Shown: positions 10,018 through 20,600 of the stretch, in pieces
Position numbering within the stretch: position 1 is the first letter of the stretch
How the letters are laid out: the number at the start of each line of letters is the position of its first letter
Assembly (NCBI RefSeq): GCF_018687715.1
Contig: NC_056765.1
Span: 32,324,254-32,388,253, forward strand
Source: Carya illinoinensis
Lineage: Eukaryota; Streptophyta; Magnoliopsida; Fagales; Juglandaceae
Reading direction: 5' to 3'
DNA: 64,000 nt
The notes under the pieces: generated by a model
What the model was told of the DNA's origin: nothing
The model's input: the letters and a program-made list of their open reading frames with translations, nothing else
Databases searched by the model: none
Translations under genes and position numbers: made by a program

Positions 10018-10210
10018 CAAACCTAATCTTTTACTTTTGGCATATGACAAAAGGAGCACACTTTCCTTTTTCAAAAATTCAAATCTAATCTTTTACTTTT
10101 TGCATATGACAAAAGGAGCACACTTTACTTTTCAAATTTTTCAAACCTAATCTTTTACTTTTTGCATATGACAAAAGGAGCACACTTTACTTTTCAAATT
10201 TTTCAAACAA
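10018..10210. repeat. Tandem repeats of about 60 bp in LTR U3
   Basis: About three units contain CATATGACAAAAGGAGCACA followed by TTTACTTTTCAAATTTTTC. The same array is in the other LTR at about 2141-2340, where one unit has CATATCACAAAAGGAACACA. Tandem U3 repeats in plant Copia LTRs often act as transcription enhancers; that role is inferred. Confidence 0.7.
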
Positions 10211-10682
10211 AATCATCTACCTTTTGTATAAGTCTAAAAAGCATCAATCACTTTTGAAAATATTCAAATAAAACATGCACATGTGAAATATGACAATCAA
10301 TCATTTTTAATATTTTCAAAGTTCAACCCTTTAATCAAGGTATGCACATGTGAAAGATGACAATCAATCATCTTTCAAAATTTTCAAATTTAATTTTCAA
10401 AATATTCATGCACATGTGGAAAATGTATTTTAATGTTTTATGATAAAATATTAATTTTTTAGCCTTAATCCTAGTTTCGAATTTTAAGAGATTTACATAT
10501 TACTCTATGACTTTAATGTAAACTTGTTCCCTTCTTGCTCATGCTTGGTTCCTTGATGTGTTTGACTCCATTGTGTGGATAACTTGAGCTTGAGATTCCT
10601 TCATTCTTTGAATTCATTTGTTATCATCAAAATCCATGTGTAGATATATAAGTATACAAAACTTGAAACCTTATGTTCAACA

Positions 10683-12591
10683 AAACGGAATTTGTTGTTT
10701 TAACAGAAAATCTTATTTCACCGTTAGTTTTATTATTTCCGTTAAATATCTATTAAGTCACCATTTGTGGCCATTTATGTTAGTTTTATTGTTTCCGTAA
10801 ATAGCTATTAAGCCACCGTTTGTTGCCATTTATGTTGACTGCTTGAATTCTATTATCTAATAATTTAGAATCTGGAAAAAAACAGTGCCAAATTACAAGT
10901 ATATCCGTTAGTGACCATTTGTGTCTATTTGAATTCCAATACATAATAACTAAAAATTTTGGAGAAAAACAGTGGCAAATTATATACGCCGACTCTAAGT
11001 AGGCATACTATTGTCTTTTCCTATACATTATAATGGCAAAACGTTATAATAAGTTAGAATTTGAAAAAACTAGAGTCCCATTTGCTTTTATTTTTCCCCT
11101 TTTGTACGTGTGCTAGCTATTGAATTTTTGAATATTGTTCATGCATTGGAATGGAAGTTGCAAAAAAAGAGAGAGTATAAATTATAAATATGTGAAGGCA
11201 GATTTTAATCACATGTAATAAAAATTTATAATAAGTTTTTATAATATACAGTATAAGTTATAATTTATAATAAGTTACTTTTTATGTTCGTACGTATAGG
11301 CAGGGAGAAATTAGTAATTTCAATCACTTGATGAGGTAGCCGAATGGCCGAGCAGTGTTATAGTCATGTTCAAAGTCTGAATACCAAGAGACATTTCGTA
11401 GGAACTCAAGAGGCATTGAATGGGGTTTAAGAAAACCGTTCTATTACTTTCAGTGTAATGGTGCAAACATTTGAAAAGTGACTGATACCTTTTATTAGTT
11501 TGGATGCATTGGTGCTACAGTTTCAAGGAAGATTGAAAAGTGAGTAACTTTCTTTTGTGTGTTTATAGTATAAGCCTATCTATGCATTACATATGTTTGT
11601 TCATGTTTATCCGTGCTCTCTCTCTCTCTCAAATCAGGTGTGAAGCAGTGCAGTGGTGCAAAGGTTTGAAGATACATTAAAAAGGTAAGTCTTACTACCT
11701 TTTGTGTGTTTATATTATATAAAGTCTATCTATGCATTTGATATGTTTGTTCATATTTCTAAGAAATTAAATAACTAATATCATAAAACTTAAGAGATTG
11801 TAGAACTAATATCAAGCTCAAAAATTGAGGTAATAAAAAGTCAGAAAGTACCTGGAGAAGTGGCTCATCCTATAGTAATAGATTGTAGAACCATGAAAAT
11901 AGCACTATTATCAACAATATTATTTGCAAATTAGAATTTGATGTTTGGAATCTGGCTCAAAAGTCAGCGACTTGAATACTTATTTATACATGCTCTCAAC
12001 AGATTATATTCTTACTCAGCAACATATATACTATTGAGTCTCTGCCCAGTCCATGTGCCGATCAAAATTTCAAGACTTATCAGATTATTACATTAGGATA
12101 GAAAGATAAAAAATCCAAACACAGAATTCACAACATGCAAATCCACAAAAACAAAAATTAAAAAATAAAAAAAAACCATCAAACAACCAAAAAAAAACAT
12201 ATATTTAAAAAAAATGACATGAGAACCAAAAAACATCCAGTCGATTGAACAAAAAATGTGAAAAAAAAAACCCAAAGACAAAACTCAAAACATGCAAACC
12301 CATGTTTAACATAAGAAGCTCTAGGATCTAAAAAATAAAATGAAAACTAAAAGATCTAAATGAACACATATAGATCTGATGTTGTTTGCAAAAAAAAAAA
12401 ACAGAGAGCTGCTAAGCGGGAAAGAAAGAAAGAGGTGTAAAATAAGTTAAGGTTTTTACCTTGCTTCTTAACTCCTTCTCAAGATGAAAAATGGAGGGCT
12501 GAAAATGGGTTTAGAGAAAGAAATACAGTCTGCCATCGAGATCATTGAAATATAGGGAGAAAGAAAGAGATTTGGACGGAAGATGAAGTTG

Positions 12592-12638
<47 letters not shown>

Positions 12639-13943
12639 GAAAGAGAGGTGGGGAGAGAGAGAGGAAGGGAAATCAGAATTAGACAAGGAGAGAAGTCTAC
12701 GTTACTGATTTGAGAAAAAATATCCCTGCCAAGATATCACCATCATGCAAGCTGTAAAGCAACTTGAAAACGACAAATTTATAACTTTACACCTATTTAG
12801 TTTTACTCAAAAGATATAGGATTAGTATTACATACAGAACTCGCCAAACTGACTTGCCACTTGCCACCATTTCACCCTCTCGCTGAGCTCATCCTCAACA
12901 CATGTCAATCAAGCTGGTGTTTCATAATTTTTTAAAATAATTTTTTAAGAATTAAATTATTTAATTATCTAATTAGAATAAAAATTTTATTATTGGGATT
13001 AAACTATATGTACCAAACAAATTGCTCTACCCTGCCAGCTTTTATTATTTAAAATATCATATATGCATATATATATACACAAAGATTTAAGTGTACATAC
13101 GATGCGAAAAAAAAAAAAGATTTAAGTGTACGTATGTATAGTTGTTTTCTAAAAGGGTAGGTGTATCTGATAAGTATGAATTAATGCATGAGGAAAAGTT
13201 ATTTCAATTAGCTATGTAGCAGCAATATGGTGCGTATGTACAGATCAGACCATCAATTTTAAGTTTATCCACCAATAGGTCTAAAATATTCAATGAGACT
13301 TATAACTGTTCCCTAACAAAGGTCAGAGAGTCCATTTTCAAGCGTGCCAGCCTACGTCAAGGTGGCCTTTGGATTCTTTATATTTGCGTCGGTTTGAAGG
13401 AGGGTATTTTAGTCTTTTGTAGGATTTGTGATCATGATGTTGTGGTAGAGATATTTTCCCCATATTAATTTCATTTCACACAAATCTCTCTCTCGTCTTC
13501 CCGAGCTTTCTCTATGAACTCAAGCCCCTTTCATTCGTCATGTAGCTCCTGGCAAAGAGAAAGGAACCACTTCTCTTGGTGAGCTTGAGATTCTTTTCTC
13601 CTTGCCGATAACCCCTACCCAGCCAACGTTAAACTGCAGTCCCACCCCTTTGCAGCCTGAAAAAGGCATACATGTAAAACTTACATGGGAGAAGACCCAT
13701 GATAATGCTTTAAACGCTTAACATTTGTGACCAAAATAGTGTCCACCGAGATATTGTTTGACTATGTCCAGCTGATGGATAGAGCAAACAAAGAAGCACA
13801 TAAAGCAGTAGCACTTTCCTTGCCTTTCGCTAGATGCGCCACAATCCTTAGTCCATTAAATTTATAAACCCCAAAGTCCACCGCCCCCCCCCCCCCCCCT
13901 CCCCAAAAAAAAAATCAGAAGCCACAAGGAGAAAGAATAATAC
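10683..13943. other. Helitron interior, no recognisable gene
   Basis: AT-rich DNA between the Copia and the PBA1 fragment. A diverged short duplication is visible: TTTTGTGTGTTTATA followed by CTATCTATGCATT occurs near 11552 and 11699. A (GA)n run is listed separately. A C-rich homopolymer lies at about 13882-13899. ORFs here are low-complexity translations with no family features. Confidence 0.5.
12594..12637. repeat. (GA)n microsatellite
   Basis: About 22 perfect GA units inside a purine-rich tract. The opposite-strand ORF across it is a poly-Ser/Leu translation of the repeat and is not a gene. Confidence 0.95.
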
Positions 13944-14409
13944 CGATCTGGAGCGACAAACATAGACATTATCGGTTAGCTACGTAATCTTGTCCGACGC
14001 GCGGTTAGCAACATATACTCCTACCAAAAGAACAGAGAAATTTAAATAAAAACATAAATCGCCAATGTTACCGGAACAGATAACTTCCAAACTTCTATTT
14101 GACGGTAAAAATTTACCCAAACTAATTGAATACTAACATATACTAATAATGAATTAATCGACAAACACAAGCAGCAAACCTAGGGTTAGCTTCTCGGAGA
14201 AAAACAACAAAAACTTATTTGTGTATCATAGCAACCAAATAGATAATGAAGAAAACATAAAATATTAAAAACAATTAGGCAGACAGAGTAAAAATACCAG
14301 TGCTGGTCCGAGAGTCGGCTCCGAGAACAACTCCTCCGTTGTAAGTGACGCCGATGATGGTTGTGCCCATGGAATGAGGGGCATTTAGATCGAGTTTGTT
14401 AAGATCCAT
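13944..14409 (-). pseudogene. PBA1: 20S proteasome subunit beta-1 (PBA1) 5' fragment
   Basis: Exon 1 (14409 to 14298) encodes [15 protein letters not shown] followed by [20 protein letters not shown], the start of plant proteasome beta-1. It includes the catalytic Thr (the first T after MG) that is freed by propeptide cleavage. It ends in phase 1 at ACTG|GTATTT. Exon 2 (14020 to 13944), after a GGTAG acceptor, encodes VYVANRASDKIT, a TAG stop at 13982-13980, then LTDNVYVCRS. The stop occupies a position that is Gln in the family. It ends at TCG|GTATTA. No third exon follows within the element. The fragment is antisense to the RPA-like gene and lies inside the putative Helitron, so capture of a host gene's 5' end is the likely origin. 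It cannot make a proteasome subunit. Confidence 0.85.
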
Positions 14410-14956
14410 ATCTCAGATATTAGCGAAATCCCTAAGCGATGAAACGATGAGCTCGCACCGATGCAGAGGAATCAAAGAGCTGGGAGACGGGAGAAAATAG
14501 TGGTTTTGGCTTCAGTGTTATATAAAACTAACTTCTTCCCCAAGTTAATTTCTTCTCTTTTTCCTCTCTCCTTATCTTTTTCTTTTAAAAAATTAATAAT
14601 GACAAGTGTTACGTCTGGCAAAAAGTCTTTTATTGCATAACTTCACGTCCGGCGCAATCGTTGGATCATATAACGGTATTTATAATAATAAAACAGCTTA
14701 GATATTTTTCCATATCGTATATACTAGCATTAATATTGATCTCAATTTCATCAAAGGATTGTCTCTATCATCACGTCCATCAAGTACATTTATAATCAAT
14801 CCTCTTCTTCATGAAGCAGCTGCAATGAAGCAATGATAATTCTTAAAAATTAACAATTACATATTAATGCATTTTTATTAGAGTTATTTATGTGATTTAT
14901 GTAATTTACATGTATATTTCATTTCCTTACATTATTATTCTTTTCTGAATTTTAAG
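14410..14956. other. PBA1 5' flank and spacer to the RPA-like gene
   Basis: This includes the 5' UTR/promoter side of the PBA1 fragment (to about 14540) and AT-rich DNA. If PBA1 was captured with its promoter, it could drive minus-strand transcription. No core motif was assigned. Confidence 0.35.
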
Positions 14957-15861
14957 GGCGAAGAATAACGATTTGATAATTAAAAGTATTATTGCAAGAT
15001 CCTTGACATACCCATCTGCACCACTGTCATCTGTTGGTATTCGGGAAATTGTAAAGAATTGTGATATTGCAGAGTTGATTAAGGGTTTACAACCCATGAC
15101 GGTAAATATTATTTTATTAGTAAATATTATTTTATTAGTAATAAATTAAAATATTTACACAAACTTTTATTCTAAAAATTGATTATAATTTAATGCAGAA
15201 AGCAAAATTTTGGATAAAGGCGAAGATAAATGTTATTGACTTCACCAAAGTATTTTATTACATGTCATGCATTGGCTATAATAAAAGAACTGGATATAAA
15301 TACAATGAAAGCTTCGTTTGTATGTATTGCAAAAACCAAGGGGTCTGCAAATCACGGTATGTATCTTACAATTTTAATTTAAAATTGATGTCTAATTTAA
15401 TTCATAATTTAACACTATTTAAATTGAAATTAATATATTCAACGCATTTAAAAGTGCTAGGGCATATGTTGAATTGGACGATAACACTGGAAAGCTAGCT
15501 GCTACTATGTTTGGTGAAGTAGCAGAACGGACACTTGGTTGTTCAGCAGTTGAATTGATGGAACATGCTGGAGAGGTATCTCTTTAATTTTTCTTCAAAA
15601 GTTAAGTTTTGTTATAATGAATTAATTACAAAAAAATTGGGTTTTTTTTTTTTTTTATCAATTATGTAAACCTATTCAAAATTTATTTTGTAGGAAAATC
15701 GACTGTATGTTAAATGCATTGCGGAGAAATTATCAAAAAAAATTTGGAAGATTCAAGTCTATGCAGATCTAGAGAAACTGAAGGAGAAAAAATATAGACA
15801 GTTTAATGTCCTCTCTATTGAAACAGTGCAAGATGAGGAAAATGCTGGATCGTCATCCTAA
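14957..15861 (+). CDS. RPA1-like protein, C-terminal DNA-binding part (four exons)
   Basis: Exons at about 14957-15101, 15199-15356, 15455-15575 and 15694-15861 join in one open frame of about 195 residues with GT-AG introns. Exon 2 has FWIKAKINVIDFTKVFYYM, the beginning of the replication protein A 70-kDa subunit C-terminal OB fold. Exon 3 reads ARAYVELDDNTGKLAATMFG and ELMEHAGE. Exon 4 reads KIWKIQVYADLEKL and ends VQDEENAGSSS. In RPA this domain binds ssDNA and contacts RPA32. One zinc-ribbon ligand is replaced (CIGY where the family has CxxC). The N-terminal OB folds are absent. Plant Helitrons often carry RPA1-like genes, so this is more likely element cargo than the host RPA1 gene. The first exon start is approximate. 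Confidence 0.75.
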
Positions 15862-16120
15862 AATCAAAATTATCTCAAACAACTTTCATAAAACATGAGC
15901 GATGTTTATTTATAGGACAATGTTATAAATTCTATTAATGGTCTTATTAATTATTTGATAATGTTATAAATTCTATCAATGGTCTTATTTTATAATATAT
16001 CACAATGTATAATTATTTATCAATTACATAAACATTATATTGATAGTTATTTAATTAACCAACTCTTTATTAATAAAAAATTATTTCTTAACCAAAAAAA
16101 TTAAATATAAACTAAGCAAA
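15862..16120. other. Helitron 3' spacer
   Basis: AT-rich 3' flank of the RPA-like gene, without ORFs of interest, leading to the terminal hairpin. Confidence 0.4.
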
Positions 16121-16147
16121 CGTGCATTGCACATTGCTTTTACCTAG
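16121..16147 (+). repeat. Helitron 3' terminus: hairpin plus CTAG
   Basis: ACGTGCATTGCAC can fold with a GTGC/GCAC stem. After 11 more bases (ATTGCTTTTAC) comes CTAG and a T outside. This is the standard Helitron 3' end arrangement (hairpin, about 10-12 nt, CTRR, host T). Confidence 0.65.
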
Positions 16148-16306
16148 TAAAGATATAAAGGTGTATGGTGTCATAAACTTCATATTATTGTGGTGAGAAA
16201 ATCGTATAAACATGAACATAGTGGAAATTCATACTTACATAAAGTATAGCACTGCTGCCCTGCCCCCACATTTTCTACGTACTGATCTTTCTTTTCCTTC
16301 TGAAGC

Positions 16307-16338
<32 letters not shown>
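16307..16338. repeat. Poly-T tract
   Basis: A run of about 30 T residues followed by ATTTTCGGG. It could be the oligo(A) remnant of an inserted retroelement on the minus strand or simple slippage. No LINE body adjoins it. Confidence 0.6.
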
Positions 16339-16343
<5 letters not shown>

Positions 16344-16459
16344 TCGGGTATGGAAGATTGAGGTACCAAATTGAGATTTCTGTGATGACAAAAAGAAATC
16401 CTCTGACACTGGGTGTATATATATATATATATTTTTTTTTTTTCTTTTGACATATTAAG

Positions 16460-16665
16460 GTCTAATTTGGACAACGAGTTGAGATGTGATGAGTTAAAAT
16501 AAAAGTTAAAAAAATATTATTAAAATATTAATTTTTAATAATATTATTATTTTATAATTTAAAAAATTTGAATTATTTATTATATTTTGTATAGAAATTT
16601 AGAAAAATTATAATGATGAGATGAAATAAAATGAGTTAAGATAATTTCTCAACACAAACGGGTAG
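16460..16665. mobile_element. MITE-like AT-rich repeat, copy 1
   Basis: The left end TTTGGACAACGAGTTGAGA resembles the reverse complement of the right end (TCTCAACACAAACGG). The interior has no coding capacity and matches copy 2 in style: TTAATAATATTATTATTTTA, then TTATTATATTTTGTATAGAA. Confidence 0.5.
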
Positions 16666-16668
16666 ACT

Positions 16669-16890
16669 CGTTTGAATTCAGAAATAAGATAAGATGGTTT
16701 TAGATTAAATTAAAAATTGAATAAAATATTTTTAGAATATTATTTTTTAATATTATTATTATTTTAAAATTTGAAATAATTAAATTGAGATTTGAAAAAG
16801 TTGAATTCTTTATTATATTTTATGTAAAAATTTAAAAAAATTACAATAAAATGAGATAAAATGAGATGAAATATTTTTTGAATCCAAATA
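16669..16890. mobile_element. MITE-like AT-rich repeat, copy 2
   Basis: The left end GTTTGAATTCAGAAATAA is an imperfect inverted repeat of the right end, whose reverse complement is ATTTGGATTCAAAAAATA. The interior is the same AT-rich body as copy 1, and a relative lies at about 59960-60168. It sits 3 bp from copy 1. Confidence 0.55.
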
Positions 16891-17618
16891 TTGCAAAATC
16901 TTTAAGAGTACACTTTTTTTAAAAATAACTATAGACATATAATATTATATCGTATCATATTGATATTAACTAACCATTAGTAGCAAAAAGAAAAAAAAAC
17001 TGACCATTAGTATTTATATAAATAATCTATTCAAATAATCCACTGTAATGATAAGAGAATAAGAAAATAATATGTGCATATATAATGTTATATATAGTTG
17101 TAAAATATGTAAATTTTTTATATATATTTTTTAAAAGCTGAGATTTGTGATTAAAAATTATTTTTTATATATAAATATCAGATTTAACTTTTTTGGTTTT
17201 TTTCAAAATACATACGCTCAACGTCTGAAAACTATAAATATTATTACTAAAAATTCACTCTAAAAATTGTTAAAAAAAACGATGACAAAAGCTGACGTGT
17301 CGTGCAGATACCTCGGAAGCCATTTCCCATTTGGTTCCAACACCATCCTTATGATCAACACGCTTCGAGTCGGCTTCTTCCCCATCAGTTTTCAAATCGA
17401 AAAAATCTATTTGCTATATTTTTACCCAAGCCTAGCCCTACTCCGCCCCAATATCCAACCCCGATTTTCTCCAATCCTACCCACTTCCACCGAATCCTCA
17501 ATCGGGTCCTCACCCTTTCCCATTTCCCCAAACCAGAATCGTCCATTTCGGCCATGTGAGCTGAGCGATATAATGATCGGATTTTTGGACTCTGGCTCCT
17601 ATTGTATGGGTCTGAGCA
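16891..17618. other. Promoter/5' UTR region of the kinase gene
   Basis: AT-rich to about 17270, then notably GC-richer (17280-17618), as usual for the 5' UTR and first exon of a housekeeping-like plant gene. Overlapping ORFs here on both strands are Pro/Ser-rich translations without family features. I could not place a convincing TATA box. Confidence 0.4.
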
Positions 17619-20600
17619 ATGCCGGAGCTTCGCAGAGGAGTCCGCCGAGGCCGTGCTAAGGTCGCGCACAAGCAACCCGAGCCCCCGGTTGGAAACTACG
17701 TGAAGACCCGTGCCGCGGTTGCCAGAGCGAAGAAGTTGAAGCTTGAGGAGGAGGAGGAGGAGGAGGAACAGAAACAGCAGGTGATCGTGATTTCCGAGAG
17801 GGATAGTGGTTCGGAGGGGAAGAAGGGAAAGAAGGTTGTTGGGAAGGAACAGAAGGGTGCGATGGCCGATGATAGTGGCGGCTTGAGTGCCAATAAGGCC
17901 GCTGGTCAAGAGGAAGAGGGTAACACCGCACCTTTTCCCGAGAAGGTATGCGGTCGTTGGATTGTTAACTTTTCTCGTTTTGGCTTGCTGCATACTTCCA
18001 AATTAAAAATAAGGCTTCTTAGGCGATTCGATGTTGTTTTACCACCATTTTTTTGGTGTCGTAGTTGTATGTAAATGGGTTTTTAATAGCTTAATTAGTG
18101 TTGTTTTGGTTTTTCTAAATTTAGTTGGGGGCATAATTGTGAAAAAAGTTGCTGTGGCCGTTTACTTCGAGGTGTTCTGGTATTCCTGGATGTGTTGTTA
18201 TAATTTCAGATATATGCAGTGGCGAAACCCGCAAATTTTTTTTTTTTTTTAATCTTTGGGAGGGCCAACTTTTCTATGTTGTGACATATTGATGTAAAAT
18301 AAAAAAGAGATTAAAAATTCAGAAAACATAACTATATATAAAACTAAATCTCGATAATTTGCTACATACTCATAAAAATATAATTCTAAAAACACAACTT
18401 AACATACGTTTCAGATTTATGATGATAATATATTAATATTTCATAGAATAATATTCATCAATTATTATTTTTGTAATGCAATATGTAGAATTCATTTTTT
18501 TCATAAAATCTATCAAGTGATCTTTTAGAACGCAATCTTACATTCTAGTGCGTAATCTAGTTTGTTAAGTTTTATATAAAATCTAGATATTTTCGTGTCA
18601 CATTAAATATATAATAATATAATTGAGACCTTAAATAAATTTTTCTTGCTCAATGAAGTCTAGAGGATAAAACCTCTCAACTACTTTTCATATAGATCAT
18701 TAACCTTAAATGATTTTTCTTGTATTTTAACTTTAGATTCCATATTAAGAAGCCTAATATTGTATAACAAAAAATTTTGGGATCCATATTAATAAGTTTA
18801 TTATTTTCCTTAAACTTAGTTTAAATTAATCTTAGTGAGGCTAAATCCTTGAAAATAGATAACATATAAAAATTATACAAAATTTTGGTACTATAGGAAA
18901 AAATTGGAGAGAGGCATTTCTAGGTATATTGAAATTTTAGAAAATTTTAGAGAGCATATGGGGATTATAACGTTTTTTTTTTTTTTGTTCGGGGGGGGGG
19001 TGCATTTTCTATATTTGTAGAATTATAAATTAAATGTAGGGGGGATTTTGAAATTTCAAAAAATTTTGGTTGGGCCATTGCCCCCATAACTGCCATTGGA
19101 TATATGGTTCTATTGCGAACAATTTATTGTGCAGTGCTGTCTTTCCAAATACTGGTTGTATGGTGGTTTTCACTATTGTTGAAGTAGGTAAGACAGTTAA
19201 TCATATCTTGCTACACTGTGAGACAACTAGAGCCCTGTGGAGTGAAGTGTTCAGCAGAATAAGGTTAAACTGGGTGATGCCTTCTATAGTGGTTGAGTTA
19301 TTGGCTAGTTGGGGGATGCCGAGTGGAGTTCCACAGATCAAAGCTGTGTGGAAGATCGTTCCTATTTGCATTATGTGGTGTTTATGGCGAGAGCATAATG
19401 AGCGGACTTTCGAAGATAAGGAGCGGGTACTAGAGGAGCTTCGCTCTTTATTTTTCACCACCTTATTTCTTTGGGCCATCGCTGTAGATTTTAATGGCCT
19501 AAATGTACATGATTTTCTTTTGTCCTCTATAGCGACCTAAATGGGTCTTGTCTCTTGTATACCTTTTTGTGTACTTGGGCTATGCCTATTCTTATTAATA
19601 CTACTGTTTACCTATCAAAAAAAAAAAATGGTGGTTTTCACTATTGTTATTTGAAGAATTTAATTTATTTTGTGATCATTATGATGAAGAATTTTGTTTC
19701 CTTTCAAGGGTTCAAGTTAAAGGGGCTGTTGGGCTATGATTCACTATTTATATATATATATATGCTTGTATCTCTAATTGACTTGGTTGTATTCTGCCAT
19801 CAGATATATGGTTGATTTAATTTTTTTTTCATTGTGATTATATTGAGCTTGAGTTCTCTAATGATGTATATTGTTTTAGTTTTTGTTTGGTTCATTGATG
19901 TGGGCTTTTATGATTTTTCGGTAGGTCACAGTAGGAGGGTCACCCATATATAAGATAGAGAGGAAACTAGGCAAAGGTGGGTTTGGTCAGGTATTTGTTG
20001 GTCGTCGGGTTTCAGGTGGAACTGAACGTGCCACAGGTTCTGCGGCTTTGGAGGTTAGCTCACTTCAGATTCTCTCCTTTAAACTTATATGTCAGTTGAA
20101 TATAATTTCTGATTGCTTTTGTTATATCAGGTAGCTCTGAAATTCGAGCATAGAAACAGTAAAGGCTGCAACTATGGTCCACCATATGAGTGGCAAGTGT
20201 ACAAGTAGGTCCTTTTATAAGGGTTCTTCTGGGTTAACTTTTTATAAGGATTGTGGATGATTCTACCATACATATATGTGTGTGTGTCTGTTTATATGCA
20301 TTTATTTATGATTTTTTCTTTCATTTTGTTTGAACAGCACTCTTGGTGGTAGTCATGGAGTGCCAAAAGTACACTATAAAGGGAGGCAAGGAGACTATTA
20401 TGTTATGGTATGATCCACACAAACTGCATCTTTATCATCTCTCCATTATAACTTCTTGGTTTAACTTTTATGCTTGCTTTTTTTTCTTTTTTTAAGTGTT
20501 TTTGATAAGTGTTTATTCTTGTTTATATGCAGGTTATGGACATGCTAGGTCCCAGCTTGTGGGATGTTTGGAATACTTCAGGGCAGGCGTGAGTATCCCA

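Larger units (their letters stand above)
1416..10682 (-). mobile_element. Complete Ty1/copia LTR retrotransposon, minus orientation, Sirevirus-like
   Basis: Two LTRs of 1393 and 1382 bp (1416-2808 and 9301-10682) begin TGTTGCCC and end TTCAACA on the plus strand. They are bounded by a 5-bp TSD. The internal minus-strand order is gag, zinc knuckles, protease, integrase, RT, RNase H. Integrase before RT defines Ty1/copia. Gag and pol carry stop codons, so the copy is non-autonomous. The LTRs differ at scattered positions and by a roughly 10-bp indel (CAAATGATCT near 1989, absent on the right), so the insertion is moderately young. The long stretch between pol and the 3' LTR (2809-4458), with antisense coiled-coil ORFs, is unusual. 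The Sirevirus assignment comes from Gag style and size and is tentative. Confidence 0.96.
9301..10682 (-). repeat. 5' LTR of the Copia element
   Basis: This copy of the LTR is next to the primer-binding site, so it holds the active promoter. It contains the tandem repeats at about 10018-10210 in U3 and the TATA box at 9872-9880. It is about 11 bp shorter than the other LTR because of a small indel near 9868. Confidence 0.95.
1385..16147 (+). mobile_element. Putative Helitron with RPA-like gene and captured PBA1 fragment, split by a Copia element
   Basis: The left end reads A|TCTTCTATATATAAAAAG, matching the TC start and AT-rich style of plant Helitron 5' ends. The right end reads CTAG|T at 16144-16147. 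Eleven bases inside it is a small hairpin (GTGC-ATT-GCAC, 16122-16132), as expected for a Helitron 3' terminus. Flanking bases are A and T, as Helitrons insert between A and T. There are no terminal inverted repeats and no target-site duplication. Removing the Copia (1416-10682) and one TSD copy leaves about 5.5 kb. It contains an RPA1-like gene on the plus strand, a gene type carried by plant Helitrons, and a proteasome beta-1 gene fragment on the minus strand. No Rep/helicase is present, so it would be non-autonomous. The ends were found by eye. Two separate elements or a chance 5' match are possible. Confidence 0.62.

Noticed and set aside
11337..11420. tRNA-like start (GGTAGCCGAATGGCCGAGC) suggestive of a Ser/Leu tRNA
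   Set aside because: No matching acceptor stem or T-arm (GGTTCRANYCC) could be folded downstream; resemblance limited to the D-arm.
12468..12686. Minus-strand 72-codon ORF
   Set aside because: Mostly a translation of the (GA)n microsatellite (Ser/Leu repeats).
13560..13900. Possible third exon of the PBA1 fragment
   Set aside because: No frame matched the expected AADSQ/SDYVRYFLHQ region of proteasome beta-1.
17267..17659. Plus- and minus-strand ORFs overlapping the kinase 5' region
   Set aside because: Pro/Ser-rich translations of GC-richer 5' UTR and exon 1; no family features and out of frame with the kinase.
19070..19180. LINE ORF extending left of 19181
   Set aside because: The 21-bp target-site duplication shows the LINE starts at 19181; upstream codons are intron sequence read through by chance.
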